Translations under genes and position numbers: made by a program
Origin: Pseudomonadota bacterium
GTDB taxonomy: Bacteria; Pseudomonadota; Alphaproteobacteria; Sphingomonadales; Sphingomonadaceae
Length of the DNA: 64,000 bases
Direction: 5' to 3'
NCBI GenBank assembly: GCA_029779535.1
Contig: JAKPAG010000112.1
Coordinates: 1 to 64,000 of the forward strand
Notes under the pieces: generated by a model
Database searches by the model: none
Seen by the model: the letters and a program-made list of their open reading frames with translations, nothing else
Told to the model about the DNA's origin: nothing
Shown here: piece after piece, positions 13,935 through 22,204 of the stretch
Position numbering within the stretch: position 1 is the stretch's first letter
How the letters are laid out: each line of letters starts with the position of its first letter

Positions 13935-14885
13935 ATGAGCACGTCCGAACTGCCCCCCGCGATCCGCATCGACAACCTGGTGAAGCGCTATGCCCCGGCG
14001 GGCAAGGCGGAGGCCAAGCTGGCGCTGAAAGGCGTCAGTTTCGACGTGCCGCAGGGCGAGATCTTCGGGCTGCTCGGTCCCAACGGCGCGGGCAAATCGA
14101 CTCTGATCAACATCCTTGCCGGACTGGTCAACAAGACCAGCGGAACCGCGCAAATCTGGGGTTTTGACATCGATGCCGACCCGCGCAACGCCAAGCGTTC
14201 GATCGGGATCGTGCCGCAGGAGATCGTGTTCGATCCGTTCTTCACGCCGTTCGAAGTGCTGGAGAATCAGGCCGGGCTCTACGGCGTGCCCAAGGCCGCG
14301 CGGCGCAGCCTGGAACTGCTCGGGCAGGTCCACCTCTCGGACAAGGCCAATGCCTATGCCCGCACCCTGTCAGGCGGGATGAAGCGCCGCCTGCTGATCG
14401 CCAAGGCGATGGTCCACACCCCGCCGGTGCTGGTGCTGGACGAGCCGACCGCCGGGGTGGACGTGGAACTGCGCCGCCAGCTGTGGGAACTGGTCAGCGA
14501 GCTTAACCATCACGGGGTCACGGTGGTCCTGACCACCCATTACCTCGAAGAAGCCGAACAGCTGTGCAACCGCATCGCGATCATCAACCATGGTGAACTG
14601 ATCGCCAACAAGCCGACCCGCGAGTTGGTCGAAATGGCGCGCGAAAAGATCGTCGTCCTGACGCTCGACCGCGAAGTGACCGAGCTGCCCAGCCATCCCG
14701 CCTTCCTCAAGTGCGCGAAGGTTGGCGATCACGGCCTGGAGGTGACCTTCGACAAGGACCGCACCAACGCGGGCGAGATCCTCTCGCAGATCCAGGGCCA
14801 GGGCTTCGGCATCATCGACGTGACCACGCGCGAGGCGGACCTGGAGGACGTGTTCGTCCATCTCACCAGCAGCGCGGCGGCCTGA
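13935..14885 (+). CDS. ABC-2 type transporter ATP-binding protein
   Basis: 316 aa. Walker A GPNGAGKST (~52), Q-loop VPQEIVFD, ABC signature LSGGMKRR (~143) and Walker B VLVLDEPTAGVD are all intact, followed by a His switch (TTHYLEE) and a C-terminal domain. The family (YadG/CcmA-like) normally drives an ABC-2 permease encoded next door, but the next gene is nadB, so it must pair with a permease elsewhere. The start has no visible ribosome binding site. Confidence 0.9.
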   Translation: MSTSELPPAIRIDNLVKRYAPAGKAEAKLALKGVSFDVPQGEIFGLLGPNGAGKSTLINILAGLVNKTSGTAQIWGFDIDADPRNAKRSIGIVPQEIVFDPFFTPFEVLENQAGLYGVPKAARRSLELLGQVHLSDKANAYARTLSGGMKRRLLIAKAMVHTPPVLVLDEPTAGVDVELRRQLWELVSELNHHGVTVVLTTHYLEEAEQLCNRIAIINHGELIANKPTRELVEMAREKIVVLTLDREVTELPSHPAFLKCAKVGDHGLEVTFDKDRTNAGEILSQIQGQGFGIIDVTTREADLEDVFVHLTSSAAA

Positions 14886-14900
14886 CGCCAGGGAGGGCGC

Positions 14901-16478
14901 ATGACCCACGACGTCATTGTGGTTGGTTCGGGGGCGGCGGGTCTCACCGCGGCCCTGGCGCTGGCCGAACGGGTCAAGGTGCTGGTCCTGGCCAAGGGCG
15001 ATCTCACCGGCGGTTCGACCGCCTGGGCGCAGGGCGGGATCGCCGCCGTGCTGGATACCGGCGACACGTTCGAGGAACACATTCGCGACACCATGATCGC
15101 GGGCGGCGGCCTCAACCGGATCGAGACGGTCGAATTCGTGATCGAGCGCGCGCCCCACGCGATCGACCGGCTGGTCCGGCTGGGCGTGCCGTTCAACACC
15201 GAGGGCGAGCACCTGCACCTTACCCGCGAGGGCGGGCATTCGCACCGCCGCATCGTCCACGTCAACGACGCGACCGGCTGGGCGGTGCAATCGGCCCTGC
15301 TGAAGGCCGCGCAGGACCATCCCAACATCACCCTGCTGCCGGGCCGCGCCTGCATCGACCTGATCACCGGGCGGCACGAGGCGGAACGCTATTCAGGCTC
15401 GGGCCGGGTCTGGGGCGTCTATGCCCTGGACGAGGCGAGCGGCACGGTCGAGGCGCACACGGCGCGCGCCACCATCCTTGCCACCGGCGGGGCGGGGCGC
15501 GTCTACCAGTTCTCCACCGCGCCGCGCGGCGCGACCGGGGATGGCATCGCCATGGCCTGGCGCGCGGGCGCGCGGGTTTCCAACATGGAAATGATGCAGT
15601 TCCACCCGACCTGCCTCTACAACCTCGAGGTCAAGAACTTCCTGATCACCGAGGCGGTGCGCGGCGAGGGCGGGCATCTGCTCAACCCCAGGACCGGGCA
15701 CCGCTACATGCCCGACTATGACGAGCGCGCGGAACTGGCGCCCCGCGATGTCGTGGCAAGAGCCAACGACAGCGAGATCAAGCGCGACGGGCTCGATTAC
15801 GTCCACCTCGACATCAGCCACCAGCCCGCCGACTTCGTGAAGCAGCACTTCCCGACGATTTACGAAAAGCTGCTGGGCCTTGGCATCGACATGACCAGGC
15901 AGCCGATCCCGGTGGTCCCGGCGCAGCATTACACCTGCGGCGGGATCCTGATCGACCTCAATGGCCGGACCGACCTGCCCGGGCTTTATGCCGCGGGCGA
16001 ATGCACCGAAAGCGGGCTGCACGGGGCCAACCGCCTGGCCAGCAATTCCTTGCTCGAATGCTTCGTGTTCGGCGATGCGGCGGCGGCCGACATCCTGGCC
16101 CGGTGGGACAGCTTCGAGGCGCCGCCTGCCGTCCGTCCGTGGGACGAAAGCCGCGTCACCGACAGTGACGAGGAAGTGATCATCAAGCAGAACTGGACGG
16201 AAATCCGCCGGTTCATGTGGAACTATGTCGGCATCGTGCGGACCACCAAGCGGCTGGAACGCGCCATGCACCGCATCCAGATGCTGTCGGGCGAGGTCGA
16301 GGAATACTATGCCCACTTCCGCGTTTCGACCGACCTGATCGAACTGCGCAACCTGCTGCAATGCGCCGAACTGATCGTGCGTTCGGCCTTGGCCCGGCAT
16401 GAAAGCCGCGGGCTGCACTTCACGCTCGACTATCCCAAGACGCTGAAGGTGGCGCGCGACACGGTGCTGGTGCCCTAG
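14901..16478 (+). CDS. nadB: L-aspartate oxidase
   Basis: FAD enzyme that oxidises L-aspartate to iminoaspartate, the first step of de novo NAD synthesis; 525 aa, normal length. I see the dinucleotide-binding start VVGSGAAGLTAALAL, the FAD/substrate loop GGSTAWAQGGIAAV, MMQFHPTCLYN with the catalytic-region His, and GLHGANRLASNSLLE with a conserved Arg, then the helical C terminus. GGGAGG lies 6-7 nt before the ATG. nadA and nadC, often adjacent in other genomes, are not in this window. Confidence 0.96.
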   Translation: MTHDVIVVGSGAAGLTAALALAERVKVLVLAKGDLTGGSTAWAQGGIAAVLDTGDTFEEHIRDTMIAGGGLNRIETVEFVIERAPHAIDRLVRLGVPFNTEGEHLHLTREGGHSHRRIVHVNDATGWAVQSALLKAAQDHPNITLLPGRACIDLITGRHEAERYSGSGRVWGVYALDEASGTVEAHTARATILATGGAGRVYQFSTAPRGATGDGIAMAWRAGARVSNMEMMQFHPTCLYNLEVKNFLITEAVRGEGGHLLNPRTGHRYMPDYDERAELAPRDVVARANDSEIKRDGLDYVHLDISHQPADFVKQHFPTIYEKLLGLGIDMTRQPIPVVPAQHYTCGGILIDLNGRTDLPGLYAAGECTESGLHGANRLASNSLLECFVFGDAAAADILARWDSFEAPPAVRPWDESRVTDSDEEVIIKQNWTEIRRFMWNYVGIVRTTKRLERAMHRIQMLSGEVEEYYAHFRVSTDLIELRNLLQCAELIVRSALARHESRGLHFTLDYPKTLKVARDTVLVP

Positions 16479-16479
16479 G

Positions 16480-16506
16480 GTCCTGACCCCGGCGTCCTGA
16501 CCCGGC
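16480..16506. repeat. Imperfect 14-nt tandem duplication
   Basis: GTCCTGACCCCGGC is followed at once by GTCCTGACCCGGC directly after the nadB stop. It looks like slippage in noncoding DNA. Further along the nadB-ppk2 gap are two small hairpins, CCCGCC/GGCGGG (16554-16568) and CCCGG/CCGGG around TTTT (16601-16614), which could act as weak terminators. Confidence 0.6.
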
Positions 16507-16701
16507 GTTGCATTTTGCGCAACAGCGCGTGCAGCCTTCCCGTTTGACGCAGACCCGCCTTTGGCGGGACACTCCGGTCAATTCCCAGAGTCGGCTCCGC
16601 CCCGGTTTTCCGGGCTGCGGCGCTTACCAATCGGGAATGTTTGCCTGCCATGATGGCGTAATGGCCGGGTGCGGTGCGCCCGGCGCGAATGGAGTGACTG
16701 C

Positions 16702-17784
16702 ATGACTGCCAAGCGACCCGCCCGGACCCCTGTCGCCGCCAAGCCCGGCCTGCCGCCAGTGGTCGAGGAAAGCCTGGCCGACGAACGCGCCGAAGCCGCT
16801 TTCGAGGCCGAGGAGGCCGCGCTCGACGCGATCGCGGCGACCAGCGGCAGCGAAGGGATCGAGGCGATCATTTCCGGCGCATCGCCTGACGATGCCGCGC
16901 GGATGCGCCAGCACCTGGGGCTGCCCAAGCCTCCGGGCAAGCCGCGCCGCACCCGCGACGACCTGGCCGATGACTGGCGCAAGGGTGGTTACCCCTACAA
17001 GTTCAAGATGCTGCGCAAGGATTACGAGCGCGAGAAGTTCATCCTCCAGACCGAGCTGCTCAAATTGCAGCAATGGGCCAAGGATACCGGCCAGCGCGTG
17101 GTGATCCTGTTCGAAGGGCGCGACGCGGCCGGCAAGGGCGGGGCGATCAAGCGCTTCATGGAACACCTCAACCCGCGCGGCGCGCGCGTGGTCGCGCTCG
17201 AAAAGCCGAGCGAGGTGGAGCGCGGGCAGTGGTACTTCCAGCGCTATGTCGAACACCTGCCGACCAAGGGCGAAATCGTGCTGTTCGACCGCAGCTGGTA
17301 CAACCGCGCCGGGGTGGAACGGGTGATGGGGTTCTGCAGCGACGATGAATACAAGGAATTCCTGCGCCAGGCCCCTGAATTCGAACGCAACCTGGTGCGG
17401 TCGGGCATCCACCTGATCAAGTTCTGGTTCTCGGTCAGCCAGGCGGAACAGCGCCGCCGCTTCAAGGAACGCAAGGTCCACCCATTGAAGCAGTGGAAGC
17501 TTTCGCCGGTCGATCTCGCCTCCCTCGACAAGTGGGACGACTACACCCGCGCCAAGGAAGCGATGTTCTTCGCCACCGACACCGCCGACAGCCCGTGGAC
17601 CGTGATCAAGAGCGACGACAAGAAGCGGGCCCGGCTCAACGCCATGCGCTATGTCCTCCACTCGCTGCCCTACCAGGACAAGGACGTGAAGCGGATCGGC
17701 ATGGTCGATGACCTGATCGTGGGCCGCGCCAACATCATCCACGAACGCGGCGAACACGGCTGGCGCAGCGGCAAGGACGACTGA
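16702..17784 (+). CDS. ppk2: Polyphosphate kinase 2
   Basis: PPK2-family kinase that transfers phosphate between polyphosphate and nucleotides; 360 aa with one PPK2 domain. Walker A GRDAAGKGGAIKR (~143), Walker B DRSWYNRAGVE (~200) and the arginine/lysine lid FKERKVHPLKQWK are all present. The ~90-residue N-terminal extension is acidic and alanine-rich (SLADERAEAAFEAEEAALD). GGAG lies 7 nt before the chosen ATG. Context gives no clue to nucleotide preference. Confidence 0.92.
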   Translation: MTAKRPARTPVAAKPGLPPVVEESLADERAEAAFEAEEAALDAIAATSGSEGIEAIISGASPDDAARMRQHLGLPKPPGKPRRTRDDLADDWRKGGYPYKFKMLRKDYEREKFILQTELLKLQQWAKDTGQRVVILFEGRDAAGKGGAIKRFMEHLNPRGARVVALEKPSEVERGQWYFQRYVEHLPTKGEIVLFDRSWYNRAGVERVMGFCSDDEYKEFLRQAPEFERNLVRSGIHLIKFWFSVSQAEQRRRFKERKVHPLKQWKLSPVDLASLDKWDDYTRAKEAMFFATDTADSPWTVIKSDDKKRARLNAMRYVLHSLPYQDKDVKRIGMVDDLIVGRANIIHERGEHGWRSGKDD

Positions 17785-17818
17785 CCGGGGCCCTTGCGCC
17801 CCGCCCCGCCATGGCTAT

Positions 17819-17848
17819 CCTCCCGGACAAATCACAAACACCGGGAGG
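17819..17848 (+). promoter_or_regulatory. Hairpin that buries the Shine-Dalgarno of the next gene
   Basis: CCTCCCGG and CCGGGAGG form a perfect 8-bp stem around a 14-nt A/C-rich loop (ACAAATCACAAACA). The 3' arm contains the ribosome binding site GGGAGG, which ends 4 nt before the hydrolase ATG at 17853. In the folded form the site is fully paired, so the hairpin could gate translation. Confidence 0.6.
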
Positions 17849-17852
17849 AACC

Positions 17853-18737
17853 ATGCCGCAGATCCAGGCCAACGGCATCCAGATCGAATACGAAGCCCAC
17901 GGCAATCCCGCCGATCCGGCGCTGCTGCTGATCATGGGGCTGGGCGCGCAGCTGACGCTGTGGCCGATCGAACTGGTCGAGGCGCTGGTCGCGCGCGGCT
18001 ACTACGTGATCCGGCACGACAACCGCGACATCGGCCTCAGCCAGAAGTTTTCCGACCACGGCGTGCCCGATTTCCGCCGGGTCGCGCTGATGCGCCTGTT
18101 CGGCCTGCGCGCGCGGCTGCCCTATCGGCTGACCGATATGGCCGATGATGCGGTGGCACTGCTGGATGAACTGGGGATCGGACGCGCCCATGTGGTTGGC
18201 GGGTCGATGGGCGGGATGATCGCACAACTGGTGGCGGTCAACCACCCGCACAAGGTGCAGACGCTGACCTCGATCTTCTCGACCACCGGCAACCGCCGCC
18301 TGCCCGGGCCGCGCAAGGAAGCGATGCAGGCGCTGCTGGCGCGCGCGCCGGCCGATGCCAGCCTGGAACAGGTCATCCCGATCGGGATCAAGGTGGCCCG
18401 CGCCATCGGCAGCCCGGCCTATCCCACGCCCGAGGACCGGCTGCGCGAACGCATCGCCCGCGACTATCACCGCAGCTTCTTTCCCGAAGGCGCGGCGCGC
18501 CAGATCGCCGCGATCATGGACGATGGCGACCGGCGCAAGCGCCTGAAGCGCATCACCGCGCCGACCCTGGTGATCCACGGCGTCGACGATCCGCTGGTCC
18601 CGGTCGAAGGCGGGCGCGATACCGCCAAGGCCATCCCCGGTGCAAAGCTGCACGAAATCCCCGGCATGGGCCACGACCTGCCGCTGGAACTGGTGGACGA
18701 GATCGCCGACGCGATTGCCGGACACGCCCGGAGCTGA
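17853..18737 (+). CDS. Alpha/beta-fold hydrolase
   Basis: 294 aa cytoplasmic serine hydrolase. The nucleophile elbow is GGSMGGM (~118), the acid lies in HGVDDPLVP (~245) and the catalytic His in GMGHDLPLE (~270). The oxyanion region is LIMGLGAQLT. The style resembles esterases and lactonases of the 3-oxoadipate enol-lactonase type, but no substrate can be assigned. I chose 17853 over the ORF-track start because of the GGGAGGAA ribosome binding site, which sits inside a stable hairpin. Confidence 0.88.
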   Translation: MPQIQANGIQIEYEAHGNPADPALLLIMGLGAQLTLWPIELVEALVARGYYVIRHDNRDIGLSQKFSDHGVPDFRRVALMRLFGLRARLPYRLTDMADDAVALLDELGIGRAHVVGGSMGGMIAQLVAVNHPHKVQTLTSIFSTTGNRRLPGPRKEAMQALLARAPADASLEQVIPIGIKVARAIGSPAYPTPEDRLRERIARDYHRSFFPEGAARQIAAIMDDGDRRKRLKRITAPTLVIHGVDDPLVPVEGGRDTAKAIPGAKLHEIPGMGHDLPLELVDEIADAIAGHARS

Positions 18738-18761
18738 ACTGTCAGTGGAGCCAGGCTGGCC

Positions 18762-19010
18762 CTAGATGTGCCAGCCCAGGTGGCGCCCGGCATAGATCAG
18801 CGCCATCGCGCCCAGCACCGATGCCAGGCACCCGGCGCGGCTGACACCCTGGCCCTGGCCGCGCGTGGTCAGCAGGCTGGCCAGCAGCGATCCGCCCACC
18901 CCCAGCAGGATCGTCATGCCCCAGCCCAGCGGCACGTCGCCCGGGTAGAAGAAGCGGGCGAGCACCCCGACGAACAGGCCCGAGAACAGCGCACCGATCA
19001 GGTTGAGCAT
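18762..19010 (-). CDS. GlsB/YeaQ/YmgE-type small membrane protein
   Basis: 82 aa with three hydrophobic helices and the glycine-rich pattern LNLIGALFSGLFVGVLARF, then GMTILLGVGGSLLASLL and a last ALIYAGRHLGWHI helix. The YeaQ/GlsB family consists of stress-responsive inner-membrane proteins of unknown mechanism. I chose the ATG at 19010, which has GGAG upstream and starts at the first helix. It is convergent with the hydrolase. Confidence 0.8.
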   Translation of the reverse strand: MLNLIGALFSGLFVGVLARFFYPGDVPLGWGMTILLGVGGSLLASLLTTRGQGQGVSRAGCLASVLGAMALIYAGRHLGWHI

Positions 19011-19651
19011 TGCCGGCAATCTCCACGCAGGTTGGGGCAGGCAAGGTAAGGGGTGATTCCCGCCAGGCAAGAGCTACCACCGGTGGTGTATGCCTGGCCT
19101 GCCCCACCCCAAGCCGTTGCGCTTTCGGGGGTGATTTGCGCAACAAGATTGCCGGCTCCGATTCTAACCTTGTCAACGCCCCGGAACGCCTTTCCCCGGC
19201 CAAAAATTTTTTCACAGATTCACTTTGACTCTTGCGCGGATGACGAAGCGCCGGATTTCCACGCGTCGCTGCGACGCGGCATCGGCCGGGCAGCGCTTCG
19301 GGGCTGCCGGGCATGGTTATCCGAAGATTTACCCTCTTGCGCCGGACTCGGGTTCGGGCACTATGGATAGTGGTCCAGCATACGGGGGGACCTCTAGAGC
19401 TAGTTGGACGCTGATCGCGCGGTTCGCGCCGCGGTGGCGGATTCGGCCGGGATGCAAGCCCCCCGAAGTGACTGACCGGGGGATGGAATGGGGATAAGTT
19501 TTTCTCCTTTCGTTCCCCCCGTTTGCTAGGATGGGCGCTTGCCCGCCGATTCGAACGGAAGTGGAACATTTGGCGCCACGCGCCGACTTGCGGAACGCTG
19601 CGAAATATTGGGGGCTGACAGGTGGATTTCAGGAACGGAGACGAGCCGACG
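19011..19651 (+). promoter_or_regulatory. 641-bp nrdA upstream region with many inverted repeats
   Basis: No credible gene lies here. Inverted repeats are GTTGCGC/GCGCAAC (19116-19144), CGCGTCG/CGACGCG with a 3-nt loop (19262-19278), GGCAGC/GCTGCC (19289-19308), CACTAT-GG-ATAGTG (19359-19372) and GCGCG/CGCGC (19417-19429). ACGGGGGGA at 19382 can pair over 9 bp with TCCCCCCGT at 19514, or over 7 bp with CCCCCCG at 19459, which can itself pair with GGGGG at 19478. A T-run (GTTTTT) follows at 19498. A TTGAC-type promoter element sits near 19225. This looks like a folded 5' leader of nrdA or a separate small RNA. Confidence 0.5.
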
Positions 19652-21520
19652 ATGGCCGAGCTGGATATTGCGGCAAGTGATGCGGCGGCGGGTGATGCGG
19701 CTGGAAAGGGCCCGGCATTGAGCATGAGTGACAAGACGGATGCGGGCTCTGCGGGCCTGGTCGAGAAGCTGGGCGCGGATGCCCTGGCCGGCGCGCTGGG
19801 CGAAGTGGCCAAGGCGGCCGCCACGCCCAAGGCGGATTCCAAGGCGATCGCCGACCGGCGCTTCACCATCGTCACCGATCCGTCGCGCGATGCGCTGCTG
19901 ACCGATTTTGGCAAGGAAACGCTGGACGACCGCTACCTGCTGCCCGGCGAAAAGTACCAGGACCTGTTCGCCCGCGTGGCCGATGCCTATGCCGATGACC
20001 AGGACCACGCCCAGCGGCTGTATGACTACATTTCGAAGCTGTGGTTCATGCCGGCCACCCCGGTGCTGTCGAACGGCGGCACCAATCGCGGCCTGCCGAT
20101 CAGCTGCTACCTCAACTCGGTTGACGATAGCCTCGAAGGGATCGTCAACACCTGGAACGAGAACGTCTGGCTGGCTTCGCGCGGCGGCGGGATCGGCACC
20201 TATTGGGGCAACGTGCGCGGGATTGGCGAACCGGTTGGCCTGAACGGCAAGACCAGCGGGATCATCCCCTTCGTCCGCGTGATGGACAGCCTGACCCTGG
20301 CGATTTCGCAAGGGTCGCTGCGGCGCGGTTCGGCGGCTTGCTATCTCGACGTGTCGCACCCGGAAATCGAGGAGTTCCTCGAAATCCGGAAACCCTCGGG
20401 CGACTTCAACCGCAAGGCGCTCAACCTGCACCACGGCGTGCTGCTGACCGATGAATTCATGGAAGCGGTGCGCGACGGCGCCGATTTCAACCTGCGCAGC
20501 CCCAAGGACGGGTCGGTGCGCGGCACGGTCAACGCCCGCGCGCTGTTCCAGAAGCTGGTCGAAAACCGGCTGGCCACGGGCGAGCCCTACATTGTCTTCT
20601 CCGACACGGTGAACCGGATGATGCCCAAGCATCACCGCGACCTCGGGCTCAAGGTCTCGACCTCGAACCTCTGCTCGGAAATCACCCTGCCCACGGGCCG
20701 CGACCACCTGGGCAACGATCGCACCGCGGTGTGCTGCCTGTCCTCGCTCAACCTCGAAACCTGGGACGAGTGGAACAAGGACAAGCTGTTCGTCGAAGAC
20801 GTGCTGCGCTTCCTCGACAACGTCCTGCAGGACTATATCGACCGCGCGCCGGACGAGATGGCCCGCGCCAAGTATTCCGCCGCGCGCGAACGCTCGGTCG
20901 GGATGGGCGTGATGGGCTTCCACTCCTACCTGCAGCAAAAGGGCATCGCCTTTGAAAGCGCGATGGCCAAGGCGATCAACCTCAAGATGTTCAAGCACGT
21001 CGCCGCCAAGGCGGACGAGGCGTCGATCCTGCTCGCGCAGGAACGCGGCGCTTGCCCCGATGCGGCGGACATGGGCGTGATGCAGCGCTTCAGCTGCAAG
21101 ATGGCGATCGCGCCGACCGCGTCGATCAGCATCATCTGCGGCGGCACCAGCGCCTGCATCGAACCGATCCCGGCCAACATCTACACCCACAAGACCCTGT
21201 CGGGCAGCTTCGTGGTCAAGAACCCCTACCTGCAGAAGCTGTTGGCGGAAAAGAGCAAGGATTCGACCAACGTCTGGAACTCGATCCTCGAGCACGGCGG
21301 TTCGGTCCAGCACCTCGATTTCCTGTCCCCTGAGGAAAAGGCGGTCTACAAGACCAGCTTCGAAATCGACCAGCGCTGGCTGCTTGAATTCGCGGCTGAC
21401 CGCACGCCCTATATCGACCAGGCCCAGTCGCTGAACCTCTACATCCCGGCGGACGTGGAGAAGTGGGACCTGATGATGCTGCACTTCCAGGCCTGGGAAA
21501 AGGGCATCAAGAGCCTCTAG
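19652..21520 (+). CDS. nrdA: Ribonucleotide reductase class Ia alpha subunit, ended early by in-frame TAG
   Basis: Catalytic subunit of the aerobic reductase that makes dNTP precursors. Present are the substrate-site segments (TPVLSNGG, SCYLNSVDD), the active-site loop NLCSEITLP with its cysteine and glutamate, and PTASISIICG. The frame stops at TAG (21518-21520) after KGIKSL; the same frame then continues YLRSKSVQ... to EECLACQ. In the family this place reads LYYLRS, so TAG replaces the first of the two radical-relay tyrosines (E. coli Y730) and removes the C-terminal Cys pair. I chose the ATG at 19652; an in-frame GTG lies at 19622. As written the product should be inactive, so a sequencing error or fresh mutation is likely. 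Confidence 0.9.
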   Translation: MAELDIAASDAAAGDAAGKGPALSMSDKTDAGSAGLVEKLGADALAGALGEVAKAAATPKADSKAIADRRFTIVTDPSRDALLTDFGKETLDDRYLLPGEKYQDLFARVADAYADDQDHAQRLYDYISKLWFMPATPVLSNGGTNRGLPISCYLNSVDDSLEGIVNTWNENVWLASRGGGIGTYWGNVRGIGEPVGLNGKTSGIIPFVRVMDSLTLAISQGSLRRGSAACYLDVSHPEIEEFLEIRKPSGDFNRKALNLHHGVLLTDEFMEAVRDGADFNLRSPKDGSVRGTVNARALFQKLVENRLATGEPYIVFSDTVNRMMPKHHRDLGLKVSTSNLCSEITLPTGRDHLGNDRTAVCCLSSLNLETWDEWNKDKLFVEDVLRFLDNVLQDYIDRAPDEMARAKYSAARERSVGMGVMGFHSYLQQKGIAFESAMAKAINLKMFKHVAAKADEASILLAQERGACPDAADMGVMQRFSCKMAIAPTASISIICGGTSACIEPIPANIYTHKTLSGSFVVKNPYLQKLLAEKSKDSTNVWNSILEHGGSVQHLDFLSPEEKAVYKTSFEIDQRWLLEFAADRTPYIDQAQSLNLYIPADVEKWDLMMLHFQAWEKGIKSL

Positions 21521-21655
21521 TACCTGCGCTCGAAGTCGGTCCAGCGCGCCGGGTTCGCCGGCGGGGTAGAGGCGGACAACACGGCCAATGCCCCGGTGAT
21601 GGAACTCAGCGCCGGCGGCCAGACCGACTACGAGGAATGCCTCGCCTGCCAGTAA
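21521..21655 (+). pseudogene. nrdA: Detached C-terminal tail of nrdA after the TAG
   Basis: Forty-four codons in the same frame directly follow the amber codon and end at TAA. They encode the second relay tyrosine (YLRSKSVQRAGF), a flexible linker and the terminal EECLACQ, whose CxxC relays electrons from thioredoxin to the active site. Sense coding is fully preserved after the TAG, so the nonsense change is recent, a sequencing error, or read through. Confidence 0.9.
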
Positions 21656-21688
21656 GGCGGCGGGCTTTCCTCTGGATCGGAGCGAGAT

Positions 21689-22096
21689 ATGTCCTATCGG
21701 GATCAGCTTCAGGGCAACACCGGCTGTTCGCTGGTCGGCGGCGCGATCGGCCTGATCGTCCTTCTGGCGTTCTTCGTGGGCTGGCCGCAGTACCGTGTCT
21801 ATCAGCAGCGGCTGGCGGGCGAAGCCGCGCTGGCCGAAGCGCAAAGTTCGCGGCAAGTCGCGATTCTCGAGGCCCGGGCCAAGAAGGAAAGCGCGATCAG
21901 CCTAGCCGAAGCCGAAGTGATCCGCGCCGAAGGGGCTGCCAAGGCGAACAAGATCCTGCAGGATTCGCTTGGCGGGCCCGAAGGCTATCTGCGTTATCTG
22001 CAAATCCAGGCGCTGGAAGATACCAAGGCGCAACTGATCTATGTGCCGACCGAAGGTGGTCTCCCCGTAACCGAAGCCAAACGGCTGGGGGACTGA
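21689..22096 (+). CDS. Membrane-anchored coiled-coil protein resembling an SPFH C-terminal tail
   Basis: 135 aa. One N-terminal membrane helix (VGGAIGLIVLLAFFVG, ~15-32) is followed by a long alanine/glutamate-rich helix (LAEAEVIRAEGAAKANKIL), then the segment LRYLQIQALEDTKAQLIYVPTE. That last part looks like the C-terminal tail of prohibitin/HflK-type (SPFH) proteins, but the SPFH domain itself is missing. It lies between nrdA and nrdB on the same strand; whether it has a role with the reductase is unknown. Confidence 0.75.
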   Translation: MSYRDQLQGNTGCSLVGGAIGLIVLLAFFVGWPQYRVYQQRLAGEAALAEAQSSRQVAILEARAKKESAISLAEAEVIRAEGAAKANKILQDSLGGPEGYLRYLQIQALEDTKAQLIYVPTEGGLPVTEAKRLGD

Positions 22097-22204
22097 GCGC
22101 GATGCGAACGGGTGTTACAATTGGCGACGAAATGCGGCTTGCCGCAAGCGCACCTGCTGCCCTTGGGAGGGGCTCCATCCTCATCTCCCAGGGAGTAATC
22201 TGTT

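Noticed and set aside
16508-16705. 65-aa ORF between nadB and ppk2
   Set aside because: It starts at a TTG with no ribosome binding site, the translation is low complexity with no pattern, and it overlaps the ppk2 start.
19053-19370. 105-aa ORF in the nrdA upstream region
   Set aside because: No ribosome binding site, irregular composition, and it runs through several inverted repeats.
19359-19372. CACTATGGATAGTG as an NrdR box
   Set aside because: It resembles half of the NrdR consensus, but the usual second box about 31-32 bp away is missing and the centre is GG. It is also explained as a small RNA hairpin.
19316-19497. DnaA boxes in the nrdA leader (TTATCCGAA, TTATCCCCA)
   Set aside because: Each has one or two mismatches, and the spacing and orientation are not distinctive.
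19330-19540. Cobalamin riboswitch upstream of nrdA
   Set aside because: I looked for the B12-box (AAGCCAGGAGAC-like) and the conserved GCCACTG and CCCGCNACTG segments and found none.
21518-21520. Programmed recoding (pyrrolysine or selenocysteine-type) of the nrdA stop
   Set aside because: TAG rather than TGA, no pyl genes in the window, and no known case in this family; error or mutation is simpler.
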